Of a stretch of DNA of 64,000 nucleotides, positions 33,047 to 42,070 are shown one piece after another (positions within the stretch are counted from its first letter, which is position 1; every line of letters begins with the position of its first letter). The position numbers and the translations under genes were made by a program. Location of the stretch: NCBI RefSeq assembly GCF_036802865.1, contig NZ_DAIRVK010000002.1, forward strand, positions 62,001-126,000, in the 5' to 3' direction. This DNA is from Sulfurospirillum sp036802865 (lineage in GTDB: Bacteria; Campylobacterota; Campylobacteria; Campylobacterales; Sulfurospirillaceae). The notes under the pieces were generated by a model that had not been told where the DNA came from, made no database searches, and saw only the letters and a list, made by a program, of their open reading frames with translations.

Positions 33047-35197
33047 TTAACTCATTTTTTTAGTCACAATACTTGACCCTGTCACGAGATTTTTAGGGTA
33101 AAGTGGGTTTAATGGAGGAGGCGACGAAATGACGATACGCTGTAGCACATCAAGCTTTTGATGCTCTTTTGCAAATTCAACCAAAAGTTTATCCATAGGG
33201 AAAAATTTGAGGTATGTTAAGAAAGACTTCTCCCAATCTACGGTTTCATTCCTTTCATGTTGGGCATCTTGGAGCTGTGCAATATACATTTTTCGTATAA
33301 TATTGGAAACATTTTGCTTACAAATAGCAATTTGCATATAAGGCTCAATGTTACTATAAACCTTGGCATATTCTTTGGCATTAATGAGTACCATTTGTTG
33401 TGTGTGGAAAGATTTTTTCATCTCTTCAAGTTCTTCAACAAGTGCGTAGTGACTTTGGAGTTGGAATTGATCTTGCGTTCGTACAGCTTCGAAGAGCATT
33501 TTATGTGTTACTTGGTGTTCGAGAATAAGTAACGCTTTTGAGACTTCTTTGAGTCGGTTGGCTTGGTTTTGGTACGGTTTAAATTGATGCAAAATATCAG
33601 ACAAGATAAGCGCCTGCTTGTAATTTTTTTCTTCTAAATATTTCACAATTTCATGCTGTAAACGCTCTGCGACTTGCAATACTTTTTGGTAGAGTGGTGT
33701 TGATTCTAGAAAGATATTTTGTGCTACGAGCCTAAAATAGAAGTTAAAGTTTTTCTCTTTGACTGAATTTTCTGCCATTGTAAAAATACCTGAGCGTTTA
33801 AGCATGTTCTCGATGATAGGTTTTTTTTCTTCAACGTCTAAAAAATCTCGCAAACTCTCTTGCGCCACATCTTTATTTAAAAGGGGTTCACGTGCGAGCA
33901 AAATTTGCGCTTTTTGAAGGTTTTTATTCCAAAGCGACTCTAATTGTGAAAAGAGAGAACTTTGTCTCAGTTCTGGTTTGAGCTTAACAAGATCATAGGC
34001 AGGTACATATTTTATACTTCTAATATAACGATGAAGTGCCATAATATCAGGCTGAAGTTCTTCAATTTCTTTAAATTCCAGTTTACATTTTGGGTGGAAT
34101 AAAAAAGGCTCTGCGATTTTTTGCGCCTGTGCAATATCGCCACGGGAAAGCAAATTCACAATAGTCTCTTTTTCTTCAAGCCAATATTCATAAATCTTTT
34201 TTGTCTCACGGTGTGACATCAAAAAAATGTTCTTTTGAAAGATTAAACATGCCTCTTTTATTTTTTTGAGTTTGATGTATGTGATGAATTGTTCTTCAAA
34301 TTCACGGTGGTTGTAAAAAAGTAGTTCGCCCGTTTTAAACCCCATAATAAAATATTTTTGTGTTCGAGAAAGCGTTGTTACACCATCATAAGGGAGTTTG
34401 ACGTGGTATAAAATATCAAGTGTTTTAACATAAACAGCAAATAAAATGGATTCTCGTGTCCCAATATAGATAAATTTTTTGCTATGAGAAAGTACCATAA
34501 CTGACGGCCAGACATTGTGGTCAAGTACCTTTTCGAGAATGACTTTACCTCGCATGAGATCAATTTTGATGACCTTGCCACCTCGCGTAATAGCAAGGAG
34601 TGTCTCTTCATCCAAAAAGGTCATCATTTCAATCACATCATCTAATTTTTGCTCAAATGCAATGCTAAAACTGTTGATTTTATAGACAACGAGTTCATGT
34701 GAAAAAGAGGCATATGCTGCACGCTTATACTCCTCAGAAATTGCTACCGCACTGATGACATCACTCGTTATAGGCAGTTCTGATTGGATAATGCCATCTT
34801 CTGGACTAATAATGTAACTTCTTCCTCGTTCATTGCCTGTGATGAGAAATTGGTCATTTTCACTAAAAGCAGCTTTACTAACGATTTCATTTTTATTGAA
34901 ATGAAAAGTACTTACAGGGTTACTATCGAAGCGTGTATCGATGACATTTTCGATGTTGTTTTTGGCAAAAGAGATATAGGCTAAATGATTACCAACACTG
35001 AAAGGGCGCTTGTAATAATCAAAAAGCGTGTGTGTATAAGTGTTGCAAAGTGGCATGTTTTGATTGATTCGGATTTGATTGAGATCAATCGTATGCAGGT
35101 ATGCTTGGTTGTCTATGATTTGTAGGGTAGATTCATCTGCAACACTCGCATAGGAGATTGCTGAATGAAACGTTATCTCTCTTGAACTTGGCAACAT
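33047..35197 (-). CDS. WD40-like beta-propeller fused to an alpha-helical solenoid, unknown function
   Basis: 716 aa, no signal peptide or membrane helix. Residues about 10-330 contain repeated blade-like units (AAFSENDQFLITGNERGRSYII, VAISEEYKRAAYASFSHELVVYKI, VLSHSKKFIYIGTRESILFAVY, LSRTQKYFIMGFKTGELLFYN), i.e. a WD40/YVTN-type propeller. Residues about 340-690 are helical, with TPR-like pairs (RGDIAQAQKIAEPFL, EEKNYKQALILSDILHQF). Arrangement resembles scaffold proteins. It overlaps the upstream PAS response regulator by 25 nt, so they are probably co-expressed; a scaffolding role for that pathway is inference. Confidence 0.7.
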   Translation of the reverse strand: MLPSSREITFHSAISYASVADESTLQIIDNQAYLHTIDLNQIRINQNMPLCNTYTHTLFDYYKRPFSVGNHLAYISFAKNNIENVIDTRFDSNPVSTFHFNKNEIVSKAAFSENDQFLITGNERGRSYIISPEDGIIQSELPITSDVISAVAISEEYKRAAYASFSHELVVYKINSFSIAFEQKLDDVIEMMTFLDEETLLAITRGGKVIKIDLMRGKVILEKVLDHNVWPSVMVLSHSKKFIYIGTRESILFAVYVKTLDILYHVKLPYDGVTTLSRTQKYFIMGFKTGELLFYNHREFEEQFITYIKLKKIKEACLIFQKNIFLMSHRETKKIYEYWLEEKETIVNLLSRGDIAQAQKIAEPFLFHPKCKLEFKEIEELQPDIMALHRYIRSIKYVPAYDLVKLKPELRQSSLFSQLESLWNKNLQKAQILLAREPLLNKDVAQESLRDFLDVEEKKPIIENMLKRSGIFTMAENSVKEKNFNFYFRLVAQNIFLESTPLYQKVLQVAERLQHEIVKYLEEKNYKQALILSDILHQFKPYQNQANRLKEVSKALLILEHQVTHKMLFEAVRTQDQFQLQSHYALVEELEEMKKSFHTQQMVLINAKEYAKVYSNIEPYMQIAICKQNVSNIIRKMYIAQLQDAQHERNETVDWEKSFLTYLKFFPMDKLLVEFAKEHQKLDVLQRIVISSPPPLNPLYPKNLVTGSSIVTKKMS

Positions 35198-36462
35198 AAT
35201 TCAAAGTCCTCTTCTTTGACGATACAGACTAAAAATTTGTTAGGTTCATAGTCGCTTATTCTTACCAATACAGTTAGGATGTGACCTATAGACTTCACAG
35301 ATCCTTTAAACGTAATGTCTCCATTGTATGGCCAGTTGTCTTTGATCTCTTCGATGTTCTGAAACAAGTCCATCTCTTCAAAATCGATTAACTCTTTGAG
35401 TTGTAGGGCTTGAGTTGTAAGTTTACTCAGTAAACTCTCTTCAATATGATTGCTGACAATCTCTTCAAAAAGTTTGTTGTAGTTTTTAAATGTCAGATCA
35501 TTTCCTACGATTGCAGAAGGGAAGGGGATATATTTTAAAAGTTCATCTTCTTTGACACACATCGCCAAATTAAGATTTTCATTTGTCGTTACTTCTTGAT
35601 GTTTATATAATTCTGTAAGATCTTGAATGATCGTTATGTATTCTAAAGTTTCACCCTGTGCGTCTAAAATAGGTACAATTGTCTCATAATGATACAGAGG
35701 CTCTAACGTATGGGTTTGGCTGAGTACAAGACCTTGCCATGTTTTTTTCGCTTGAAGCATTGCCCAAATTTCATCATAAAGTGAGGCATTGTTAGAAGGA
35801 TGCGCGATGACCTTGTCACTTTGACCTATAATTTCCTCTTTGGTGTAGCCTGTTTTGTGACAATAATTTTCATTGATATCCGTAATAATGCCATTTTTAT
35901 TAGTGATGACAACCATGGTGGCTTTATCAAGAGCCTCTTTGTAGGCATTGAGTATGGAATTTTTTAGGTCGATTGATTGCGCTTGCATGTGCGTAAATTT
36001 TTTGAGTTTTTCATTAGCAATTTCTAAGTCATATTTGTATTGATTCATCGCTTTTTCATTGTAGATATGTTCTACAATCGTATAAAGGACGCTTAGAATT
36101 TGATCACTCTGAATGGGTTTAGTAATAAAATAATTGACACCGAGATTGATAATTTTAACTAGATATTCACTTTCATTGTGTGCGGAAGTAACAAGAATAG
36201 GTTGCTGTGGGTAAAGTTTTTTGATGTTTTCAATCATTTCAATGCCATCCATCTCAGGCATACGAATATCCGTAATGACAAGATGGTAATGGTTTTCTGC
36301 AAGTTTTAGAAGTCCTTCTTTTCCATTGCTTGCAAGCTCAACATCTGAAAAAATATCACTTAGAAATAAACTTATCTCTTCACGTAAAGATGGATCATCT
36401 TCGACGTATAAAACTTTAAGCTCTTTACTCCACGCAATAAGCTGGTCGATCGCATTTTGCAT
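35173..36462 (-). CDS. Response regulator with PAS domain
   Basis: 429 aa from the ATG at 36462 (GAGAG 6 nt upstream); longer frames would reach into the divergent promoter. Receiver domain 14-125 with acidic pair ED/D21-23, phospho-accepting Asp65 (VITDIRMPEMDG) and Lys115; a coiled-coil linker; a PAS domain about 165-290 (VVITNKNGIITDINENYCHKTGY, PAS fold); and a C-terminal region about 300-429 that looks like a second, divergent PAS or ligand domain. No DNA-binding, kinase or cyclase output is visible. Head-to-head with an OmpR-type regulator. Confidence 0.83.
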   Translation of the reverse strand: MQNAIDQLIAWSKELKVLYVEDDPSLREEISLFLSDIFSDVELASNGKEGLLKLAENHYHLVITDIRMPEMDGIEMIENIKKLYPQQPILVTSAHNESEYLVKIINLGVNYFITKPIQSDQILSVLYTIVEHIYNEKAMNQYKYDLEIANEKLKKFTHMQAQSIDLKNSILNAYKEALDKATMVVITNKNGIITDINENYCHKTGYTKEEIIGQSDKVIAHPSNNASLYDEIWAMLQAKKTWQGLVLSQTHTLEPLYHYETIVPILDAQGETLEYITIIQDLTELYKHQEVTTNENLNLAMCVKEDELLKYIPFPSAIVGNDLTFKNYNKLFEEIVSNHIEESLLSKLTTQALQLKELIDFEEMDLFQNIEEIKDNWPYNGDITFKGSVKSIGHILTVLVRISDYEPNKFLVCIVKEEDFELCCQVQER

Positions 36463-36509
36463 TACGACTCTCCCTATGAATTTTAAGAGTTTATTATATA
36501 CTTTAGGCG

Positions 36510-36539
36510 TTGTATTTGTGTTGTATTTTTTGCTATACT
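36510..36539 (+). promoter_or_regulatory. Promoter of the OmpR-type regulator
   Basis: TTGTAT (36510-36515), 18-nt spacer, TATACT (36534-36539), 50 nt before the GTG start, in the gap between two divergent response-regulator genes. Confidence 0.5.
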
Positions 36540-36589
36540 TTGATAAATATGCGGTATTAAGGGCAAATCTACTCATTGAGGAAATCAAA

Positions 36590-37282
36590 GTGCGTGAATC
36601 GTTATCTTTACTCCTTGTGGAAGACGACATCTCTTTAAATGAAGAGCTTGGCATTTTTTTGTCTGATTTTTTTGATACGATAGATTCGTTTTATTCGGCT
36701 GAAGAAGCTTATGCAAAATACCTTACTGCTTCGTATGATTTAGTCATTACGGACATTCAACTTCCCCATCAAAATGGTCTTGCTTTAGTAGAAAAGATTA
36801 AGAAAAAAAATCCCTCCCAAATGGTTATAGTCATTTCTGCTTATAAAGAGGTAGATTATTTTATTAAAAGCATTGACCTTGGCATTTACAGTTTTCTTAC
36901 CAAACCTTTTGATTCTCAATTGCTCATTAATACGATGATTAAAGCAACCAATCAACTTCAACATAGCAAGACAAAATTAGACTCGTCGATGGTACTTTTA
37001 CATGAAGGTGTGAATTTTGATCTGAAAACGAGAAGTTTATATGTCAAAGGTGTGCTACAAGAATTAACGACAAAAGAGGAGCTTTTACTCTTTATTTTAG
37101 TCAAAAATGCAAATACTTTTGTGAGAAATGAACAGCTCGCTCAAGAAATATGGCAAAGTGATGAAGTGAACAATTCTACGCTAAGAGCTCTTGTAAAGCG
37201 GTTACGCGATAAACTTGACTATGATGAGTGCATCGTCAATCTAAAAAATAGAGGCTATAAGCTTACAGCGCAACTTTTATAG
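36590..37282 (+). CDS. OmpR/PhoB-family response regulator
   Basis: 231 aa from a GTG at 36590, with GAGGAAA 5 nt upstream; longer frames cross the promoter. Receiver domain with acidic residues EDD (11-13), Asp55 (VITDIQLPHQNG) and Lys in LTKPFDS; C-terminal winged helix about 130-231 (FDLKTRSLYVKG, LTTKEELLLFIL, NNSTLRALVKRLRDKL, IVNLKNRGYKL). No kinase directly follows. Its receiver resembles those of the two neighbouring minus-strand regulators. Its 3' end overlaps the GGDEF/EAL gene by 20 nt on the opposite strand. Confidence 0.88.
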   Translation: MRESLSLLLVEDDISLNEELGIFLSDFFDTIDSFYSAEEAYAKYLTASYDLVITDIQLPHQNGLALVEKIKKKNPSQMVIVISAYKEVDYFIKSIDLGIYSFLTKPFDSQLLINTMIKATNQLQHSKTKLDSSMVLLHEGVNFDLKTRSLYVKGVLQELTTKEELLLFILVKNANTFVRNEQLAQEIWQSDEVNNSTLRALVKRLRDKLDYDECIVNLKNRGYKLTAQLL

Positions 37283-39005
37283 GAAGTATCTCTAGTGGGG
37301 CATTGAAAAAATAGCCTTGGGAAAAATCTACACCCAGTTTTTTGACCATTTCAAATTCTTCTTTAGTTTCAACAAATTCTGCAACGACTTTCATACCAAT
37401 TTTTTTTGCCATCGAAGCAATGGACTCTACGATGTCTTGATTACGCAAATTGGTGTCAATTCCTTTTATAAACTGTCCATCGATTTTGAGAAAGTCCACC
37501 CCCATATTTTCCAAACGGTTAAAGTTCGAACGATCACTTCCAAAATCATCAAGGGCAAGAAGATACCCCATCTCTTTGAGGACTTTTAAATTGCGAAGGG
37601 GAACATGGTTGCTATCACTGATAATAATATCTTCCAAAATTTCAAAAGTAATCAATGCCGGATCAATGTTGTAGATCTTTTGTTTGGTTTGTAAAAAGTC
37701 AATAAATGTTTGGTTCAAAAGGTCTTCATTGGTGATATTAATTGAAAAGGCTATCTCTTTTCCTGCAAAGATTTTAAAGGATTTATTGATCATCATGCGT
37801 GTGAGATTGCTCATAAGCCCACTGCGTCTTGCTGCTTCTAAAAAATTTGCAGGTGAGATGATTTCCCCATCATCTTCAATACGCGCTAGACATTCGTATC
37901 TGACAACCTGACAGGTATGATTATCGACAATAGGCTGAAAATACGGTATGACACGATCTTCCTCTAAAGCTATACGAAATTTCTGAATCCATGTGGTTTC
38001 AATTTTAGTGCGTGCGTGAAACGTATCTTGCGTGTTGTAAATGTTATATTGGTTTGGAATACCACGCATACGAGCTTCTCTAAGCGCTATACGTGCATTT
38101 GGAAGCAGTAAAGACGTAAACCTATCCGTTGTGATACCGCATGATAAGGTAATATAAACAGGTTGTTCTTCGTATTCACCAATAGGGGTTTCCCTAAAAA
38201 AGGCTTGGATTTGAATAGCGACAAATTCAGGATTGATAATTTGTGGATCAAAAATAATGACAAATTCATCTGAGTTATAACGGTAAAGATGGACATCAGG
38301 AGAGAGGTTAAATTGTAAAAATTCACCCACTTTAAAAAGTGCTTCATCGGCAAAGTCCGCTCCGTACGTTTGATTGATATAGCTGAAATTATCAATATTG
38401 TAGAGCATAATTGTTAGAAAGCGATCTTGGGAAAAATTATCTAAAAAACTATAGAGCATGTTGGCATTTTGCAGTTTTGTCACTTTGTCTATGGTCAAAA
38501 AATTGTGTACGAGTTGAGAGTTTTCTGCAAGTTGTTTGGTTTGTTCGTCAATTTTTTGTTGCATATTTGCTTGCTGAAATGCTTTATCATGTTGATCTTT
38601 TACCAATAAAGAGACTTTATAGAGTGTTTCAATGAGTTGATCAAAGTCGATTGGTTTAAGCAAGTATCCACTTATATTGCTACGAATTATTTCTAAAAAA
38701 TACTCTGTTTCGTTATGTGCTGACACAACAATGATGGGTTGTGTTGGATTGAGTAATTGAATATTACGAATAAGATCCATGCCATTCATTTGTGGCATAT
38801 TAAGGTCAGTAATGACAATATCATAATGATTGGGGCGCTCTTTATAGTAGCTGAGTGCTTCAATTCCATCACTTGCTTCGTCAATTTCATGGAAAAGATC
38901 GCGCAGTAGGGCTACCGTATTTTCGCGCAATACAATATCATCTTCAGCGTATAAAATACGTAAAGGTGATGTAAGGCTGACAAGATCGGTAAGGCTAATT
39001 TGCAC
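37263..39005 (-). CDS. Response regulator with degenerate GGDEF and intact-looking EAL domain (c-di-GMP phosphodiesterase)
   Basis: 580 aa. Receiver 14-125 with Asp67 (VITDLNMPQMNG) and Lys117; GGDEF domain about 170-320 whose active-site loop reads N-S-D-E-F (244-248) so cyclase activity is unlikely; EAL domain about 335-575 with ECL in place of EAL (Glu371) and the metal/catalytic set Asn423, Glu455, Asp486-Asp487, Lys508, Glu543 and Gln563 all present. Predicted phosphorylation-controlled c-di-GMP phosphodiesterase. It follows the kinase and FIST genes on the same strand, which suggests the kinase as its partner. Confidence 0.88.
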   Translation of the reverse strand: MQISLTDLVSLTSPLRILYAEDDIVLRENTVALLRDLFHEIDEASDGIEALSYYKERPNHYDIVITDLNMPQMNGMDLIRNIQLLNPTQPIIVVSAHNETEYFLEIIRSNISGYLLKPIDFDQLIETLYKVSLLVKDQHDKAFQQANMQQKIDEQTKQLAENSQLVHNFLTIDKVTKLQNANMLYSFLDNFSQDRFLTIMLYNIDNFSYINQTYGADFADEALFKVGEFLQFNLSPDVHLYRYNSDEFVIIFDPQIINPEFVAIQIQAFFRETPIGEYEEQPVYITLSCGITTDRFTSLLLPNARIALREARMRGIPNQYNIYNTQDTFHARTKIETTWIQKFRIALEEDRVIPYFQPIVDNHTCQVVRYECLARIEDDGEIISPANFLEAARRSGLMSNLTRMMINKSFKIFAGKEIAFSINITNEDLLNQTFIDFLQTKQKIYNIDPALITFEILEDIIISDSNHVPLRNLKVLKEMGYLLALDDFGSDRSNFNRLENMGVDFLKIDGQFIKGIDTNLRNQDIVESIASMAKKIGMKVVAEFVETKEEFEMVKKLGVDFSQGYFFNAPLEILPIKVAL

Positions 39006-39138
39006 TATGTTCTCCGCTAATTTTAATAAATGTTGTACCCTAGGCTTTGATTATAACGAGGGTGTTTTCTTTATAGGGTGTTAAGCGATATGGTACCATT
39101 TTCTATCTTTTTTGAGTATAGAATCTCGAACATTTTTA

Positions 39139-40356
39139 CTAACCTTCTTTGAGCTTAATGGTAAATTTAGCACCATTCTCTGCATTTGTAGCTAAAATCT
39201 CACCACCACAGTGTTCTTCGATAATGGTTTTTGACATATAAAGTCCAAGCCCTGAACCATTTTTTTCACTTTTAGTTGAGAAATAGGGTTCAAAAATATG
39301 CGGTAAAACATCTTTTGAAATACCTCCTGCATTATCTTCAATGCTAATTGTCTGCCATGTGTCTTCTTTGTCTATTGTAATTAAAATATGAGCATCGTGT
39401 ATTTTACGTTCTTTAATGACATCTTCTGCATTTTTGAGAATATTGAGAATGACTTGCGTGACTTCATTGGCATACGTGAAAATTTCATAGGTAGCATGTG
39501 TTTCAACTTTGATGGTAATACCATTAATTTCTAAAGCTTTGCCAATGATTTCAAGGGTGCGGTTAACCAGTTGTGAAAGCGTGATACTCTCTTTTTGCTT
39601 GTTGGGCTTGAAGAAATTGCGAAAATCATCAATAGTATGGGTAAGAAACTGAACATAAGATTCAATTTTGCTCATGGCTTCACTGATAAATTGTTGGCTT
39701 TCTTCTCGTCCTTTTTGTGTTGTGTAGTCAAAACGGTTAAGCGTTATTTTGAGTTTAATGGATGCCGATACTGCTGAGATTGAGCCTAAAGGTTGACGCC
39801 ATTGATGGGCGATCATACTGATCATCTCGCCCATTTGGGCAAGGCGAGACTGCTGTAAAATATGTTGATCTTTTTCCCTATTTTTATGTACTTCTTCTTC
39901 TATACGTCTTTCTAATGTTTGATTGATCTCTAAAAGTTCAAGATGGTTTTTACATGCTCGTACAGCGTTCTCAAGTTTAGATTGAAATGAGACAATGATG
40001 GCTTTGATGAGTTCAAGTTCACCCGTAGATGCTTGAAATACAAAAACGATCCAGTCCTCTCCAATCTTAACATGTAAAAGAGATTTACCACTGTTATCAT
40101 CGTAGCTAATGGATTCATTTTTCATAAGAGCATGTGGAGGCAGAAAAAGCTCTTTATAGGCCTTCTTACCTTGAAAGCAGAGTTGCTTATGACTTTTTGA
40201 ATATTTGTCATAGTCCCAATAAATGGAAGCTAAAGCTCCTGTTTTTCTTGAAAAAACTTTGAGAAAATGCGCCATCATCTCTTCAAGTTGAAGTGATGTT
40301 CCTATGGCACTGACACACTCAAAAGTGATTAAAAGTTGTTCGTTGAGTTGTTGCAT
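39139..40356 (-). CDS. Soluble sensor histidine kinase with GAF-like N-terminus
   Basis: 405 aa without transmembrane helices. Residues about 5-135 look like a divergent GAF sensor; coiled coil 140-170; HisKA with phospho-His184 in MIAHQWRQPL, the subtype common in Campylobacterota; HATPase with N-box LNILKNAED (Asn309), DNAGGIS and GSGLGLYMSK. Sits between the FIST gene (67-nt gap) and the GGDEF/EAL regulator, all on the minus strand, forming a likely sensor-kinase-effector unit. Confidence 0.9.
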   Translation of the reverse strand: MQQLNEQLLITFECVSAIGTSLQLEEMMAHFLKVFSRKTGALASIYWDYDKYSKSHKQLCFQGKKAYKELFLPPHALMKNESISYDDNSGKSLLHVKIGEDWIVFVFQASTGELELIKAIIVSFQSKLENAVRACKNHLELLEINQTLERRIEEEVHKNREKDQHILQQSRLAQMGEMISMIAHQWRQPLGSISAVSASIKLKITLNRFDYTTQKGREESQQFISEAMSKIESYVQFLTHTIDDFRNFFKPNKQKESITLSQLVNRTLEIIGKALEINGITIKVETHATYEIFTYANEVTQVILNILKNAEDVIKERKIHDAHILITIDKEDTWQTISIEDNAGGISKDVLPHIFEPYFSTKSEKNGSGLGLYMSKTIIEEHCGGEILATNAENGAKFTIKLKEG

Positions 40357-40423
40357 GAAAGACTCCTACGACACATTAAAAAATATCTATAAGATTATCA
40401 TAAAGATGCTGATATAGCATATC

Positions 40424-41476
40424 TTAAAGTGTACCAACAACACAGGTATTGTTGTAAAATTCAATGCCCTCTTGATTGTCATTGGCGATCTCTCCAAGAC
40501 TTATGACTCCCCAAATAATGGTTTTTTTATCAAACACTTTGCTAATCGCATGTACCTCTTCTTTAAAATATGTGTCTAAGAGTGCATATCGTGAAAGGCA
40601 ATCGACTAAAAATACGGATTGGATTGTTTCATCTTCTTTATCGGATCTAGAAATTTCGGCTGCTTCTGTAGCTGCTTGAAGCAGGTCTTCTTTTTCACCT
40701 TTTAGAATAGATAAAACAGAGTTTTCATCAAGTTTTCCAGCCAAAGATAAATTGGTACCATTGGTAGTCATTGGTTCTCTTACAAGAAAATCTTTATTAT
40801 ATCGCACGATACCGAGTGGATAGCGTTGAGAAATTTTAAAAAATGGGGTACTCTCAAAGCGCATATCGCTGTCTTTTTCAATCGCTTCTTTATAGACACT
40901 GAAAGCATCTTTATAATTGATTTTTTCTAAAAGGTTGCCTTTACATGTTGTTGCGATAAAAGGTCCAAAAAGAGAGTTCCAGCCATGTTTAACACCAATA
41001 CCAATGGTACTTGATGAGGTAATAATGATAGCAGCATTCATATAAAAGCGGTATGTATCAAAAATAACAGGCTCTTGAATAAGGCATGTTTTACCAGCTC
41101 CACCACCGATTAGCTTTGCATTTTCGGGTAAGAGCGAGTAAATTGCTTCTAGAAAGTCGGCTATTTGTGTCGAAAATCCATCGACAATCGTCAAAACAGA
41201 GTTTGTCTCTGCTGTGGGGTGAAGTTGGTATGGGTTGTCCATATCGATAATTTGGAGTGCAGCTTTTGGATTGAGTTTTGCAACGATAATGCCACTAGCA
41301 TAGGTTTTATCTTTGAAAACCACTCGTGGGAAAATAGCGCCACATAAACTCACATCTTCGTATTTTGGCATTTCTAAAAAAGGTGTCTCTTCTGCAATGA
41401 GCAGTAAATATGAGCCTTTTTTTAGCTTTACATGTAAATCCTCAATGCGTTTAACGAAAGAGATGTGATCAAACAT
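40424..41476 (-). CDS. FIST domain sensory protein
   Basis: 350 aa from the ATG at 41476 (GGAGTCC upstream), a better start than one 30 nt earlier. FIST_N (about 25-200, with LLPENAKLIGGGAG and TSSSTIGIGVKHGW) and FIST_C (about 215-345, with YPLGI, MTTNGTNLSLAG, VFLVDCLSRYAL, WGVISLGEIAN). FIST domains are predicted small-ligand sensors linked to signal transduction. Cytoplasmic. Next to a histidine kinase that could be its signalling partner. Confidence 0.85.
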   Translation of the reverse strand: MFDHISFVKRIEDLHVKLKKGSYLLLIAEETPFLEMPKYEDVSLCGAIFPRVVFKDKTYASGIIVAKLNPKAALQIIDMDNPYQLHPTAETNSVLTIVDGFSTQIADFLEAIYSLLPENAKLIGGGAGKTCLIQEPVIFDTYRFYMNAAIIITSSSTIGIGVKHGWNSLFGPFIATTCKGNLLEKINYKDAFSVYKEAIEKDSDMRFESTPFFKISQRYPLGIVRYNKDFLVREPMTTNGTNLSLAGKLDENSVLSILKGEKEDLLQAATEAAEISRSDKEDETIQSVFLVDCLSRYALLDTYFKEEVHAISKVFDKKTIIWGVISLGEIANDNQEGIEFYNNTCVVGTL

Positions 41477-41529
41477 GATGGACTCCAAAATTTTTCTAAG
41501 ACACATTTTATACTAAAAGTGTGACAAAC

Positions 41530-41552
41530 GCGTTGTAAAATCTCTATAACGC
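41530..41552. terminator. Hairpin between ybaK and the FIST gene
   Basis: GCGTTGTA (41530-41537) pairs with TATAACGC (41545-41552) with one mismatch; a T-run (ATTTTTTAG) follows on the plus strand only. Weak as a terminator for minus-strand ybaK. Confidence 0.35.
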
Positions 41553-41590
41553 ATTTTTTAGAATGACGAAATAAAACAATAATCTTGAGT

Positions 41591-42070
41591 TTAAACTTTG
41601 ACCAGTGGTTCACAAAGGGCTTTAGATGCTTGGATGAGTACATCAGGCGCAAGACAAAGTTGAATCCCACGAAGTCCAGCACTCACATAAACTTTGACAT
41701 GATCTTTGATAGAACTGTCTATAAATGTGGGGTAAGCTTTTTTCATTGCAAGGGGAGAACAACCCCCTCGAATGTAGCCTGTCAATCCTAACAACTCTTT
41801 GACTGCCACGAGTTCACAGCGTTTTACTTTTGCAACTCTGGCTAAGGCTTTGAGGTCAATTTCAGCAGCAGCGGGGATACATGCAACGACGATATGTTTT
41901 GCATCATCACGAGCTACCAGTGTTTTAAACACGCAAGATGCATCAACCCCAAGCGCTTCTGCTGCATGTGTAGCGCTGAGGTCTTCTTCATCAACTTCAT
42001 ACGATGTCATCTCGTAAGGAAGTTTGAGCGTGTCTAAAAAGCGTGCGGCATTGGTCTTTTTCAGGCTCAT
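41591..42070 (-). CDS. ybaK: Cys-tRNA(Pro)/aminoacyl-tRNA deacylase YbaK
   Basis: 159 aa. SATHAAEALGVDASCVFKTLVAR, the KRCELVAVKELLGLTGYIRGGCSPLAMKK block with catalytic region Lys and GG loop, and YVSAGLRGIQLCLAP are YbaK/EbsC features. Removes cysteine mis-attached to tRNA-Pro. Overlaps the end of the upstream membrane-anchored gene by 4 nt. Confidence 0.92.
   Translation of the reverse strand: MSLKKTNAARFLDTLKLPYEMTSYEVDEEDLSATHAAEALGVDASCVFKTLVARDDAKHIVVACIPAAAEIDLKALARVAKVKRCELVAVKELLGLTGYIRGGCSPLAMKKAYPTFIDSSIKDHVKVYVSAGLRGIQLCLAPDVLIQASKALCEPLVKV

Noticed and set aside
36326..36589. N-terminal extension of the OmpR-type regulator
   Set aside because: It overlaps the divergent PAS-regulator gene and contains the promoter; the receiver domain and a good ribosome binding site start at 36590.
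35173..36654. Longer N-terminus for the PAS regulator (start 36654)
   Set aside because: The extra 64 codons are low-complexity, cross the divergent regulator's start region, and the conserved receiver begins after the ATG at 36462.
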